From Isoetes taiwanensis (lineage: Eukaryota; Streptophyta; Lycopodiopsida; Isoetales; Isoetaceae), in the NCBI GenBank assembly GCA_021234155.1, contig JAJEKV010000042.1:1487257-1551256 (forward strand): 64,000 nucleotides of DNA, read 5' to 3'. The position numbers and the translations under genes were made by a program. Numbering within the stretch: the stretch's first letter is position 1; each line of letters opens with the position of its first letter. The notes under the pieces were generated by a model, which had not been told where the DNA came from, made no database searches, and saw only the letters and a program-made list of their open reading frames with translations. Shown in pieces: positions 24,201-34,990 of the stretch.

Positions 24201-27200
24201 GATAGTGCTCAAACTTTGGATCCCTGGAGCCTCATGGATTTGCAAGGAACAGGAGGTGGGCTGTAGACAAGAATCCTCTACCTCTTCCAGCTGGGAATAC
24301 TAAGGTTTTTGCCAAAGGAGGATGACCTTACAAGATGGCCTCACAGGTGCCTTTTGGTTACCTTTAACATTTGCACTTTGATTATCCTCTACAAATCGTC
24401 TTCTTATTTTGTTGATGCTGTAGCTTTGAGCTGCGTCTACGAGTTGCACTGGCAAGGTGTGGTGGGAACTTGACTCTGACTGCTTGTGTTAGGAATACTA
24501 ATAGCAAGCCATTTGCTTTCCATACCTATTTCCGGGATAGATGTGAGGTAATAGGACTTGCATAGTCAATGCTTTTATTGATTTGTGCATACTGCAGAGA
24601 CACCGTCCATTCCTTTTGTTCTGATTCATGCAATCAGCATACATGAATCTGTTTATACATATCACAAGCTCCGCACTACCTTTTGTTTCTTCAATCCAAT
24701 CCCATCTGATATTTTTCTAGGCAGTTTCTTTTGGTACAAAACCCCGCCACAAACAGGGCTTCCTCTGTATTTGGGACATGGATCTTTCGATGCAAATGCA
24801 GATCCTTTAATTTTTGTTCAAGGAAGCTTCCCGCCTTATTTTGTAGACCAGGTTAAACACTGAAAATATCAGATAAAAACGAGCTTTGGAGGAATGTTGT
24901 GCTCTCATTTAATTTACTTGTCAATTTGTTTCTCAGACTCTATTAATAAAAAAATGCGTCTTCTTGTATTCTTTATTCAAAGATGAATTTGAAACTAAGA
25001 TTCGTGAACAGTCTTGCTTTTTTCTCACTCTTTATTTCAATAACTCAACAATGAGCTATTATAAATGTAAATTTAATTTTCAATAGCAGAATAAGAAGTG
25101 GTTTAAGTGGAAGCAGAATAGAATGTTGGATTTTTGTTATAATATGCGATGCTTTCAATGCTAATGCCATGTGGCAGCATTTTATTAGTTAAAAAAACGT
25201 ATTAGAAACTCATCTTGATGCTTTCAATGCTAATGCCATGTGGCAGCATTTTATTAGTTAAAAAAACATATTAGAAACTCATCTTGATACGTGTTATAAT
25301 AGTGCTTTCACATGTCCTTATTTTAGAATAACAATAGCTAGATTTCAATAAGACATGTAGCATTTTAAAACCAGATAGAAATCTTATAAACATGTGGCAC
25401 GTGTCAAAGTTTGATTTGTTAGAAGATATATTAGAAACAATACCTTATTTCCTATGTGTAATAATAATGTTTTTTTATTTCAAAAGTATGCCACGTGTCC
25501 ATATTTGATTAGCTAGAATAATATTTTTTTATTTAAATAGTATGCCACGTGTCAATATCTCATTAGTTAAACAACCATATTAGAAACTTACGTTTTTTCT
25601 ACGTGTTATAATATTATTTTTTACATGTCCTTATTTTAGCAAAACAATAGCTAGATTTCAATAATACATGTAGCGTTTCGTAAATTAAAAAAAGGCTATG
25701 CGTGATTTTTTTTTAATTTTGCAAAAACAACACTTGAAATGACGTGTCGATATTGAGAAAAAGAACATTTGAAATATCATTTTTCTATTTCCTACGTGTT
25801 CTTTTCTTTGTAGTCCTTTATTTCTAGTGTTGTAATTTAGTTTTTCAGGTGTAGTAAAATTAGAACGTACGTGTGCTATTTTAAAGATAAACAATGCATG
25901 GTTCCATAAAAAACAACAGTGAAGAAAAAAAGTACACGTTGACAAAAATTTACAAAAACTATGTCAATTTTTTCTATGCGTGCATTTTTCTGCCAAAAGA
26001 CCACCGTGGGAAATTTCTGGCAAAAAAACCACTGTCTCTTTGTGCAAATCCGGATAAACGGGCCACGTGGACTTTTGGGGCCATTTTGGTGTTGTTTTTG
26101 GCATAAAACAACACTTCCGTACAACTAAAAAACAACTGTGGACCAAAAATTGGGGTCAGTGTGATAGCAACAAATACAGTTCGGTTACAACCAGGTTATT
26201 ACCTGCCATAGAGATCCACTAAGCGGCTACTCATTTTAGAGTTAGTTGCACATAAAATTGCTATGTCGGATGCAACCACTTTCATTTCAGCCGGCGGACA
26301 GTTCTTGAATGGCGTGAATGGCGTGAATTCCATAAGTTTATCCTTCTCATCATTTCTTTTGTCAGATCCAAGATGTTAGTGTCATATTAACAATTGATCC
26401 ATGACAATAAAGCATAAATTGATACCTTCCAATCTCTGTTTCCAGTGATTTAGACCTGCAAAACGAGTAAAATATAATAAGCTACTGAAGTATAAGTAAG
26501 TAAATGTAAGCTAGCAATTACCGTTTTGCAGCGGATGTCCCTGCTCTGGTTTGCACTCTCTTTTTTCCAGCTGTTTTGGCATCAGCTTTGACCATAAATT
26601 TAATCGTTGCCTTGGCTGCAATCTCCAAGGCTTCTTCAACATCATCTAGCTCCTTTGAATCGTCGCAAGTCTCTGAAGACAAGAAAGTGCTTCATTCTAA
26701 TGTTTTGAAAGCAAGACAAAAAAAGAAACACGTACCTGCCAAAGAACAAGCCTTTTCCTCAACTTGAACTTCAACAGCAGCTTCAGGACTGTTTTCAATA
26801 TCGCCACCAACATCTTCAGTAATTTTATCTATAAACACGTCAACGTAAGTTTCAAAATACAAAAAAAAAAAAAAAAAAAAATAGAAACCCTGAAAAGGAG
26901 AGAGAATTATTTTATGGGCTTTCAGCTTGTTGCTCCAATAATAGCAGCTCGGCTTCAACAGGTGGGATCTCTTTTTGGAAAACAACCTCTGCTGCAAAAT
27001 ATTGAACATTAGTGAACTCTAACTACAACAGATGCAATCTTAATATAATCAGAATGTAATCACCCTACCTTCCACATACCCCTCTGTCTCCAAATCCTGC
27101 ACTGATTGCTTATGAGTTGTTGCAAATTCTCAAAGGTGATGTAGATGTGGATGGACTTCCAACATCGATAGCAGCAGCATCTTTTGTGCCAGGTTCAGCA

Positions 27201-29180
27201 ATTGGGATGTCTGAGAATGGTAAATGCAACCCCTTCCCAACAACATTCTTCTTTTCACCTACAACATGAGATTTTGCTATATTCAGAACTTAAGCATAGT
27301 GCACGAAACATGAATTGTTTAGTTTACCTGCAGTTTTACTTCTTGCTTTCTTGATACTACCCATGTCTACATTGACACAATTGGGTGTCAATAAGAAATG
27401 TAAACACTTGATTCAGAATCAAGGGGAGATGTAGAGTAAATAGAAGCAAAATCTGAAGAAAAAACAATCAGATGCAAATCAAAACAGAACAAATGTTAAT
27501 TACATGCAAGTAGGTTTTTACTACAGGCAAACTTTCTGCTGATAATGTAACGACAAAATAGAAGTACATTAGTGTACATAGCTATCACAATGTAAAGGAA
27601 AACCAAATACTAAATTCAAATGCATTTCAGAACAAAATATTTTATCAATACACCCTATCAAATACATCATTCAGCATTGAATGTAAAGCAAAGTCAAATA
27701 CCAAATTCATATGCATTTCTGATCACATGTAAATGCAAAGTACAGTCAATGCAATACACCCTATTAATACACCCTGTAAAGGAATTCCAGAAAAGCACTT
27801 CATGGCACATGTAAATGTAAAGTACAGAAGCAAATACATTTCCTCTTTACAGTAAAGACAAAACCACACCAAATCAAATGCTAATACAGTTATGTACATG
27901 ATGGAAACTAACTACATCTAAGTACACTCAAACTAATTATGTAATCAAAATAGAAATATATGTACCTTCGGAAGGGATTCCTAAGCAGTGTCGCAGGTCC
28001 TCGGACCATGAACAATCATGTACACATGTATTCGTCGTTGAAACCCTGAATACAAGACAAAATAGACAATATGTATGACCACAAAGTGGAGATATTACCA
28101 TGGTCGAGTCAAGGCAATCATTGCAGCTGCTGCAAGTATTGCTTATATGTGAGAATGAAGCGCTCCGTCTTGCTGCGAGTATGGGAGCGGGCTGCAGGCC
28201 TATCGGGTCTGATCTTTCCAAATGCTTAGTCATCTCCTTTATTCTATTCTCACAGTTGGAATTAACTTTCAAATCCTTGCTGATTTTTTTAATGGCAGCT
28301 TCTAATTCTTGCAAATCAGCCTTTAAACAATCAATGGGAATCATTAGAGCATCTAAGTCAGCAATATAACTTGATTTCTCCTCCTCTAAATGGGATGCCA
28401 AAGCCATTTGCACATCAGTTGGCTTCCCGCTTGCTTTTAAACCTGCCATAATGCTGAACTGCTCACATATTTTTGCATCTTTATTCTGCACAAGTCTTGT
28501 CAAGAAGCTCTTATCACTCTCATGCTTCAACAGTTCAATTTCCATTGTTTTCCTTTTCTCTTTTAAAGTCTGTATTTCATCAAGCATGGAGGCAGAATCT
28601 AATGCTCTTCTTTCCCTCCACCTTTTCATCATTTCCAACTGCTGCCCCAATTCTACCTGAGGCATACATTTAATAGCTTTAACATTGGAAGACTTTACTG
28701 TAGCTAATTCTGTCAGGTCAGATTCTTTTTGAGAGCCTTTTGAATGAAGACTTGCACTTGCTTTCACCTCATCCCAATCAATGCTTACTACTGAAGTCCA
28801 TATGCTCGGGCAAAATACAATGGAATGTGATGATTTGCAATGTCCTTCCTACAAAAAATGTGCTCATACATAGAAAAAAAATCTGCCATCCAACCAGGCT
28901 TAATCTTGCACTCTTGATAACCCCTAACAGCAGGGGCTTCAGAACCCCAAACATCCTGCACTATTTGCATTAGCCCTGGAAACATGCTATCAAAATTGTT
29001 GCTCCTAAGCTGCCTGATGCTTACCTTGTCAAACTCGGGCGGCAAGACCTCCCGATTTGAAGAAGACCCACTCTTGAGTTTTTGGACGGCAGTTCTAGTG
29101 GGAGACCTTGGCATGGGCTTGCCAGGTTTGTTGCGAGGAGATTTCCTTGGAGATGTCTTTGTTCCAAGCTGCTTCGTCAT
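18118..29180 (-). CDS. Minus-strand multi-exon gene: coiled coil, RING-like cluster, Ulp1/C48-like protease exons
   Basis: Coding blocks with plausible GT-AG borders run right to left: 29180-28788, about 28770-27970, about 27375-27350, about 27262-27160, 26828-26736, 26672-26522, a 30-nt microexon 26455-26426, about 26345-26203, 18716 to about 18440, and 18204-18118. The N-terminus is basic and Ser/Pro-rich, then a coiled coil and a RING-like cluster. The last exons carry His and Cys motifs of Ulp1-type (C48) cysteine proteases, which remove SUMO-like modifiers. The 26203-18716 interval would be a 7.5-kb intron holding MITEs and repeat arrays. Linking 5' and 3' parts into one gene is inference from strand, order and phase; they could be two genes. 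C48 domains also occur in Mutator-type transposons, but no terminal repeats were seen here. Confidence 0.5.
18440..18716 (-). CDS. Exon with C48 catalytic histidine-like motif
   Basis: After an acceptor ...AATCCAG the exon reads CLYETLPFEWKSKIFFYP and later HDILAPILENDHFVLAVF. The latter fits the IFIPIN...HW.LAVI block of Ulp1 proteases, with the catalytic His in DHF. The 3' border is unclear: the frame stops at 18440 but a donor-like CACCC/GTGAAT lies just before it. Confidence 0.45.
18890..19440 (+). repeat. Tandem repeat, about 155-157-bp unit, about 3 copies
   Basis: TTCTATTGTCACATGTC recurs at about 18997, 19152 and 19309. Units are rich in ACATGT and TAGGAAAGAATAC motifs. Confidence 0.82.
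19540..20005 (+). repeat. Tandem repeat, about 170-180-bp unit, about 3 copies
   Basis: TTGCAACAAATCCCCAAGCA or a one-base variant recurs at about 19569, 19735 and 19903, followed each time by a CAATATCC.AACATT...GGATAT.....TTAG block. Confidence 0.78.
20011..20555. mobile_element. MITE with TA target duplication (545 bp)
   Basis: Left end GAGGTAATTTGAGATCTC and right end GAGATCTCAAATTACCTC are inverted repeats extending about 25-30 bp (to TTTTGTCCC). TA lies outside both ends (20009-20010 and 20556-20557). A TA duplication points to the Tc1/mariner superfamily. TTA on one side against TAA on the other leaves PIF/Harbinger possible. No coding capacity. Confidence 0.7.
20690..20895 (+). repeat. 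CATGCCACCTAGGCTC-type short repeats
   Basis: Irregular about 20-bp units (AACATGCCACCTAGG and variants) in the same orientation as the left arm at 21385-21764. Probably part of the same element family. Confidence 0.7.
21385..22030. mobile_element. Fold-back-like inverted array of about 20-bp repeats
   Basis: From 21385 to about 21765 the sequence is a tandem array of ...CTC[AC]AACATGCCACCTAGG units. At the centre (CCACCTAGG/CTCCTAGGTGG, about 21757-21775) the array inverts and runs to about 22030 as GGCATGTT[GT]GAGCC units. Long inverted arms made of short tandem repeats are the architecture of fold-back transposons. Deduced Met/His-rich frames on both strands are artefacts. Confidence 0.7.
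22031..25147. other. Intronic or intergenic sequence, no supported gene
   Basis: No clear coding exon. Frames at 23499-23942 (147 codons, Ser/Ala/Thr-rich second half), 24048-24266 and 24585-24863 match nothing I recognise. If the minus-strand gene is continuous this all lies in its 7.5-kb intron. Confidence 0.35.
25148..25286 (+). repeat. 69-bp direct duplication
   Basis: GATGCTTTCAATGCTAATGC starts at 25148 and again at 25217. The two copies are nearly identical through TTAGAAACTCATCTTGAT. Confidence 0.85.
26522..26672 (-). CDS. Internal coding exon of the minus-strand gene
   Basis: The acceptor CTTCAG and donor AAAACG/GTAATT bound 151 nt that read open, including LDDVEEALEIAAKATIKFMV and GKKRVQTRAGTSAAK. 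Acidic then basic, as in a linker. The neighbouring 30-nt microexon (26455-26426) and the exon at 26828-26736 (ITEDVGGDIENSPEAAVEVQ) have equally clean borders. Confidence 0.55.
27937..28770 (-). CDS. Coiled-coil and RING-like exon
   Basis: About 276 codons. Residues 40-190 are rich in Leu, Glu and Lys heptads (LGQQLEMMKRWRERRALDSA, LEEEKSSYIADLDAL), a coiled coil. Near residues 218-254 a cysteine cluster CNDC-x10-C-G-H-x2-C-x2-C-x10-C-x3-C resembles a C3HC4 RING, with the last pair spaced by three instead of two. RING domains recruit E2 enzymes for ubiquitin or SUMO transfer. A donor CCGAAG/GTACAT near 27965 suggests the exon ends before the stop at 27937. The frame is open upstream to about 28787. 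Confidence 0.55.
   Translation of the reverse strand, partial: EVKASASLHSKGSQKESDLTELATVKSSNVKAIKCMPQVELGQQLEMMKRWRERRALDSASMLDEIQTLKEKRKTMEIELLKHESDKSFLTRLVQNKDAKICEQFSIMAGLKASGKPTDVQMALASHLEEEKSSYIADLDALMIPIDCLKADLQELEAAIKKISKDLKVNSNCENRIKEMTKHLERSDPIGLQPAPILAARRSASFSHISNTCSSCNDCLDSTMVISPLCGHTYCLFCLVFRVSTTNTCVHDCSWSEDLRHCLGIPSEGTYISILIT
28788..29180 (-). CDS. First coding exon of the minus-strand gene
   Basis: Starts MTKQLGTKTSPRKSPRNKPG, a basic Ser/Pro-rich leader with SPRK-type repeats, followed by a folded-looking region (FDKVSIRQLRSNNFDSMFPG; GWMADFFSMYEHIFCRKDIA). The frame stops at 28788, one frame off from the coiled-coil exon. A short intron (donor TTTTT/GTAGGA near 28853, acceptor TTCAG near 28791) or a one-base indel would join them. 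No known domain recognised. Confidence 0.5.
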   Translation of the reverse strand: MTKQLGTKTSPRKSPRNKPGKPMPRSPTRTAVQKLKSGSSSNREVLPPEFDKVSIRQLRSNNFDSMFPGLMQIVQDVWGSEAPAVRGYQECKIKPGWMADFFSMYEHIFCRKDIANHHIPLYFARAYGLQ

Positions 29181-29454
29181 GATCTCTTCCCTGGTGCTTC
29201 AGCTCTCTGAAAATGCAAGCTTTTGGCTATGGAGGTCCTGATCTTGGCTATGGAGGTTCGAATATGGATGTCAAGCTTTCGGCTATGGAGGTTCGAGCGG
29301 GAGGAAGGTTGAACAGAGCGCGGGAGGAGAGTTCAAAATTATTTGCCCTATTAATGATTCATTCCAAGAATAATAATTTCTGGGGGGGGAGGGATTTCCT
29401 TACATTTTGAATTTGTAAATGTAAAATACGGGCACTTTTTTTGCCCACCCTTTC

Positions 29455-30090
29455 ATGCTTCTACCCTCCACATTTACTTGGTGTAATCAGTGGACGGGGG
29501 CCGGTCGGGCGTATGCTCGACACGACAGATGCTATGCGAATACCCTAGCTTCAGACCGGGCGCCTCAGCTCAAGCGGAAGAACATTTTGTCTACCGCGGT
29601 CTCTGACCATTTTCCTCAGTTAATCTCCCAGGGGTCGAGTGCTTTCAGGCCGGGGCGCACATTGTTCAAGTCAAATACCGCCTATCTAAAGGATCCTGAT
29701 TTCTCTTGGGGATGCCAGCAGATTTGGTTCCGTACCTTTCAGGATAACTACGGCATGGCAGGAATGGTGAAGGCCCTGGCTGAGGTCATGGCATTCGCCA
29801 AGTCGTGGGGTAGTCGGAAAGTACGGCAAGAGAGGGAGGTGTTAGAGGCACTGTATCGCGAATTGGAAGCCCTTAGATCTCAGCCGTCTGACGGGGTGCG
29901 GGAGATTGAGATTTTGCGTCACATTGCGGCAGACGAATCCAAGAGGGTTGCTCAGGCAAGAATGAAAGCAGGGATCACCTGGCTGTGGGAAGGGGACACT
30001 AATTCGCGTATGTTCTTTAGGGTTGCGCGACAGAAGAAGTATGCGGCCTCAATGTCGTCGCTGGCCTTGGCCGATGGTCGTATCCTGTAA
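29455..30090 (+). pseudogene. LINE ORF2 fragment: endonuclease tail and linker
   Basis: 211 codons ending in a premature TAA at 30088-30090. The first 60 residues match the last strands of an APE-type endonuclease (RHDRCYAN then SDHFP). The rest matches the conserved linker of plant L1 elements (GDTNSRMFF). The original start lies upstream and has been lost by 5' truncation. Confidence 0.8.
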
Positions 30091-30199
30091 TCGCCGGGGG
30101 ACATCAAGCAGGCTACCTTTCAGCATTTCTCTCAGTTTTTCCAGGAAAAGAGATACCCCTACACGGACATGATGGAGGAGATCGTGCTCAGTAAGGTGT

Positions 30200-32278
30200 C
30201 ATGCAAGGTATCGGCGGATAGAGAGTGTGTGTTGCAAAACAAAGCGTGATCTTGAGGAGGCTTGCCGTGCCTTGCCCCTCATAAGTGCCCCCGGTCCGGA
30301 TGGCATCCCGGCCGAATTCTTCCAAGAGTATTGGGATTGGGTGCGGGACGGGGTGTTGTTGCACCTATCGGGATCTCGCCCAGTGCAGAGGTGCCGGATC
30401 GTAGGCTCAACACCGGGCTGCATCTCGTTAATTCGGCGTGAGGGAGCCAATCGTCATTTTCGATTACGCCCCATCACGCTTCTGTCGGCAATATACAAAA
30501 TTATCGCGAAGGCACTTTCGCTTAGATTGCAAGTGGTCCTGAAGGAGGCTATTAGTCCCATGTACGGCTTCATTCGGCGTGCAGATTCTTAATAATGTAG
30601 CGGGCATTCGAGGGCATTCGGGCGCAGAAAAAAGCAGTCATGGATTGTGTACTTGAAGCTGGACTTCGCGAAGGCCTATGATAGTGTGCGTTGGAAGTTT
30701 TTGAGAAGGATGATGTTAGCCTTTGGGTGTGGTGAGAGCTTTACGGCAGTGGCTATGAAGCTCTTAACGTCTGCCAGCCACCCTCCTGTGTCATGGCGAG
30801 TCGTCATCGATCTTTGGCGTAGGGCGCGGAGTTCGCCAGGGATGCCCTTTGGCGCCCTTCCTATTCACCATCGTGGCAGAGGCCCTCTCGCAGTTCTTGA
30901 CTTCCGCAGTGGAGGCAGGTGTGGTGGAGGGGCTGAGGATGGCAGACGGGTCGCAGCAGATTGGAAGTCAGTACGCTGATGACTCGTTCCTCTTCCTACA
31001 GGCTGATGAGAGGAATCTGTTAAACACGAAGGAGCTGTTGGACACATTCTCCCTCGCTTCTGGCTGCCTCATGAATTGGACGAAGTGCTCGGCATTATGG
31101 CCGGCAGCAGACCCCATGCCCGTGGTTGTGTCCCAATTTCCTTGGCGAATGCAGCCGCAGGGCACATGCTCTAGATTGTTGGGTATCCCGTTCGGCATCG
31201 ACATTTCGGCGAGTGGCGTGTGGGAGGACATTCTGGTGGGATTGCGTCGACACCTTAATTGGTGGAGGGGGGAGGGACTTTCCATGGTCGGCGTGGTCAC
31301 AAATGGTAAGTCCGGCCCTCTCCGCTCAACTCATGTTTATATGGCTTCTATCATTACGGTGCGAGAAAGCAAGGTTCGCGAAATCTCCTCTATGGTTCAG
31401 AACTTTGTATGGGGAGGCAATGAGGAAGGGCGGCCGCCAAGGTGGCCTCGGTGGAAATGCGTCGACCCAAGGTCTGCTAGGTGGGGCTCGGCTTCTTGGA
31501 CCTCTCACTGCATGGCAAGGTCCTCTTGTCCAAGTTCGTCTTTGCGATTCTTGAGAATGCGCTTGACTCTCCGGGCATGCTTTTGCTTCATCAGTCGCTG
31601 TCTCACTCGATAGTTTTCCACAAGACGTCTCTGCCCGCGCGGCTCCCGTGGGCATTATTCGCGGATATCAGGCCATATGCATATGCCTCTTCTTTCCTGA
31701 AGGGGCTCCTGCGAGCCTGGGAGCAGGTCCGCCCGCTGTTTGCAATTGATGCCGCCGGGTGCATTCAGTTGGAGACATCGCCATGGTGGCTCCCGCTCGG
31801 TCCAGGTACCTCACCTTTGGTATTGGCAGCGTCCGTCGATCCCCGAGTTCAGCGCAGGTGGGCAAAGTGTGGGGTCTTGACGGTGGGGGAGTGGTATGTC
31901 GACGGGCAGTTGGCACCCTGGCAGCTTTTTCGCCACAAATTTCGACTCCAGGAACGGGATTGCGCTTTATGGGCGCAGGTGGCTAATGCTCTCCCGCTGA
32001 ACTCCCCTCCGGCGTCAGGGCGTGTGTGGAGGTGTCACCCAAAAGTTGATCCCTCAAATTTCGTGAAGTCTTGTTATGGGCTTTTGGCAATTCAGGATGA
32101 GCTGCCTCCCGCGGATGGCTGGAGTCTTCAGGTGCCGGGTGATCACTGGGGCAACATCTGGAGATGGGTGGAATCCAATCTCGCCCCCCAAGATTCGGGT
32201 GTTGCTGTGGCAGATAGTGCACCGATCCTTGAGGGTGAACACATGGGTTCACAGGATCAATCCGCTTGTTAGTCCTGT
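30200..32278 (+). pseudogene. LINE ORF2 fragment: reverse transcriptase
   Basis: RT blocks occur in order over several frames: SAPGPDGIPAEFFQEYW (about 30281), LRPITLLSAIYKIIAKALSL (about 30460), LKLDFAKAYDSVRWKFL (about 30650), a PLAPFLFTIVAEAL block (about 30845), the catalytic YADDSFLFL (about 30972) and LLGIPFGI (about 31174). At least four frame changes separate them, so it is non-functional. The plant L1 clade is the best fit. Confidence 0.85.
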
Positions 32279-32853
32279 GCCTCCTGGTACAGGACTATTC
32301 ATGCATACGACGGACCAAGTCAAGGCCAAGGAGTCACAGCCAGGCACGGGTCAGTCGTCAAAGGCCACGCAGAAGACCAAGCAGACCACGCAGACAAAGA
32401 CCACGCCTGGCGTCAAGAGGCGGCGCTCAGACAAGTGACGGCCCGTCACCGCCCGCGTCAGCGTCAGCGTGATTTCAGGCACTTCAAGAGGTACCGCCAG
32501 CATTCCTGTAAATCGGGCCTCCTTCCAGGAGTCGGCACCGAGATCAGTCAGAATGTCTATATTGGGCCAAAGGCCATTGTACTATATATATGAGTAGAGC
32601 TAGCACATGATTTTTAGATGAGTTTTGAGTCTTGTCTCATTTTCAGTTTCCTCTCGATTACGAGAGCTCATGTATCTTCATTGACATCAAGGAAGCTCAT
32701 TATTGTGATCTCATTGTTCTCTATTGTTTCTGTTCTCTTTTTCTTGTTTTCTTTGCAAATCCCGCGTGACATAGCTCCCGGATTCTCCTGTTATATCCAA
32801 GGGTCCTCACAGAGGGCTGTCTTGCAGGAGTTCCCGAACCCAGACCCCAAACA
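32276..32853 (+). repeat. Putative 5' LTR of element 4 (Athila/Tat type)
   Basis: The LINE homology stops near 32278, and a tRNA-Asp-like primer site starts at 32855, preceded by ...AAACA. The interval has a TATATATAT box (about 32582) and would be about 575 bp. The 3' copy is outside the window, so the left border (TGTGCC at 32276 or TGGTAC at 32285) is a guess. Confidence 0.45.
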
Positions 32854-32854
32854 T

Positions 32855-32870
32855 TGTCGCCGCTGCCGGG
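32855..32870 (+). promoter_or_regulatory. Primer binding site of element 4, tRNA-Asp-like
   Basis: TGTCGCCGCTGCCGGG matches the Athila/Tat tRNA-Asp site TGGCGCCGTTGCCGGG at 14 of 16 bases. Confidence 0.6.
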
Positions 32871-32888
32871 TCTGATTTCTTTTTCCTC

Positions 32889-33810
32889 ATGTCGACTAGA
32901 GGTTTCACCCCTGAAGAACTTCTTTGCCAAACGGCGGCTCGACTGGAGCGCCATCAACGATGCGAGGCTGTCAGGGATATGTATGATTCTGCCTATGACA
33001 TTGAGGGTGGTCGTATCCGCTCCCGAGCTCAGTCGGCCCCTCCTACCCCTCGTGTTCATTCTCGACCAGGGTCTCCCCCTGTGTGTCGGCATTGTTCTCA
33101 GCCCCAATCTCCACAGGATACCCCTGTTCAGCCCACGCCTCACTATTTCCAGACTCCTGACAGCACTTATATCAATATCCCTTCAGGTCACACCCCTCTT
33201 CCATCACAACCTTCTTCACCTCCTGGTGGGATGGGCTACCATCATGTCTCTTTTAGGCCCTCCCCACGTTCACGACTTTCAGTCTTCTCCATCTTTTCAG
33301 CATGCTCTTCCTGTTTATCAAACCACTGATCTCAAGCCCAATGAGGAAAGCTCTCAAGGCCCTTCCCCACCAGATGCTGCTTTCGCTGGACCACATGTTT
33401 TTTCCGTTCCACCTCCTGGCTCTCAGCCCCAGACTGTTCCGCCTCTCTATGCTTCTGCGTATCCTCCACCAAATCCACCGGTCTACGCGCCTGTTCCACC
33501 TTCGTCTCCCACTCATAATTTGAAGCTGACTTATCCAACCTTTGGTAACACTAAAGGCAAACCTCTGGATCAGAGTGCTCAAGCCCACATGGAGGAATTT
33601 GAAGCCTTGGCCATTTGGAATGGTCATGCACAGCCACAACTTAAATTCCATATCTTTTCGACCACGCTACGAGGTGCCCCTCATCAGTGGTTAATGGCCA
33701 ACAAAAGTCACTGGAAACAGAGTTGGCAAGAAATGAAAACTGCCTTTCTGTCTCATTATGGCACCACGGACGATGATCAGTTACTCCTCAAGCAACTCAA
33801 TGACCTTAGG
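32889..33810 (+). pseudogene. gag: Element 4 gag, N-terminal part
   Basis: Starts MSTRGFTPEELLCQTAARLE 18 bp after the primer site. A Pro-rich region follows, then after one frameshift (near 33250-33300) the capsid-like block with HMEEFEALAIWNGHAQPQLK, TLRGAPHQWL and WQEMKTAFLSHYG, ending LLLKQLNDLR. The R at 33808-33810 is the last gag residue before foreign DNA (the leader fragment at 33811). Gag forms the particle that packages element RNA. The rest of gag is at about 35000-35768. Confidence 0.78.
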
Positions 33811-34990
33811 TGAAACCCCCGGGGGACGTTACAGTCGTATCAGATCTCAGATCTTCGGAGTTGAAATCCCAAGCATTAACCTCGAGAAATGGGCATGGAG
33901 AAATTTCTTTCCCATCAGTAGTGTAAAAGAGCTAAGCTAGTAGTAGTAAGTGAAAAATGAATTTGAAATTTTAATAAAACTTGAAAATTTTGGCCACTAG
34001 AAAGTGACTACTCACACAGTGCGCCTGGGGCCCTATCTAGATTTTAGTTCCATGCTCTAGCGCGTTGTGTGAGTAGGCGAGCATAGTTCACCTAAAATAT
34101 AGGAAATTAGTGTAATCTAATGGGATATCTAGGCTTAAAATCAAAATATAAGCCAGGAAAACCTGTCATACCCCTAAGAAAGTGTCTAGAAAACATAAAA
34201 TAGAGTCAAGAATGAGTGACTCCTCACAGGGTGCACCTGGACCCCTACCTAAATTTTAGCTCAAGCCTCTGGCGCACTGTATGAGCCCTCATATCAAGGT
34301 TTTGGAGTCATCTAGGACTTCAATAAGGTCTCCCTACTCACGGAGTGCGCCGAGAGCCCTACCTAAATTTTAGCTCCAGCGTTTGGCGCACTGTGTGAGT
34401 AGTCAAAATTTTGAACCTTCATAACTTGAGGTAGACAGTTCTAAATCACCTAAAAATTGTTGCAATAGGACCATTAGATAGTTTAGAAACTTATTTGTTG
34501 AAATAGGAACATTAGATATGCTAGAAATGTCATACTCCACTTTAAAATGACCAAAAATTGCTCAAACCCTAAATTCTATTTTTCAAACTATGGTTTGCTT
34601 ATAAATAGAAGCAATACCCCATTGGAACCTTGCAAGTCCTTCTCTCAGCTCAAATTTGATGCCTTATTCTTGGATAGAAGTGCTCAAGAACATTCCTTTC
34701 TTATAGTCATCTAGACCCTCAGCATAGCAACACAAGCTCAAATATTGGTACATCAGCTCTTCTCATGCCAGAGGCGTAAACCTTGACCTAAATTTGTTGT
34801 CTTTCCAATAGAAATTGACTTAGCTACCACATTGACAGTCTCTATTGCCAGGATATCTAGAAAGGAGCTCGAGTCTAAAGCTGCCCAAGTCACTCCATGT
34901 GTAGAGTGTTGGACCCCCACTACAAGAGAATGATGGCTACACATCAACATATTCGTCAGACAACCTCCATAAAACGGGCAAGTGCCCAGG
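33811..34990 (+). mobile_element. Leader fragment of another chromovirus inside element 4 gag
   Basis: Begins with what looks like an LTR end (GACGTTACA) and a decayed Met-tRNA site (CGTATCAGATC at 33835), then ACCTCGAGAAATGGG as in the element 3 leader. It contains three palindromes (34008-34076, 34220-34285, 34334-34402) and a TATAAATAG box at 34600-34608, matching the element 3 leader in layout but not in exact sequence. No pol or second LTR follows, and by about 35000 the element 4 gag has resumed. I found no clear target duplication. It may be a deletion remnant of a full insertion. Confidence 0.6.
34008..34402 (+). repeat. Leader palindromes, family B (three copies)
   Basis: Copies at 34008-34076, 34220-34285 and 34334-34402. 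The consensus left arm CTACTCACACAGTGCGCC is the exact reverse complement of the right arm GGCGCACTGTGTGAGTAG. The middle carries a CTAAATTTTAG-type dyad. Individual copies have one to three mismatches. Confidence 0.85.

Larger units (their letters stand above)
29455..32278 (+). mobile_element. 5'-truncated LINE (L1-type), broken by frameshifts and interrupted at its 3' side
   Basis: A non-LTR retrotransposon. The start falls inside the endonuclease C-terminus (FTWCNQWTGAGRAYARHDRC, then the SDHFP block), followed by a linker (WLWEGDTNSRMFFRVARQKK), reverse transcriptase, and the beginning of a zf-RVT-like region (VLLWQIVHRSLRVNTWVHRI) that is cut off before its cysteines. Both the truncated 5' end and the missing 3' end are visible. 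The 3' part should lie beyond the window on the far side of element 4. Confidence 0.87.
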
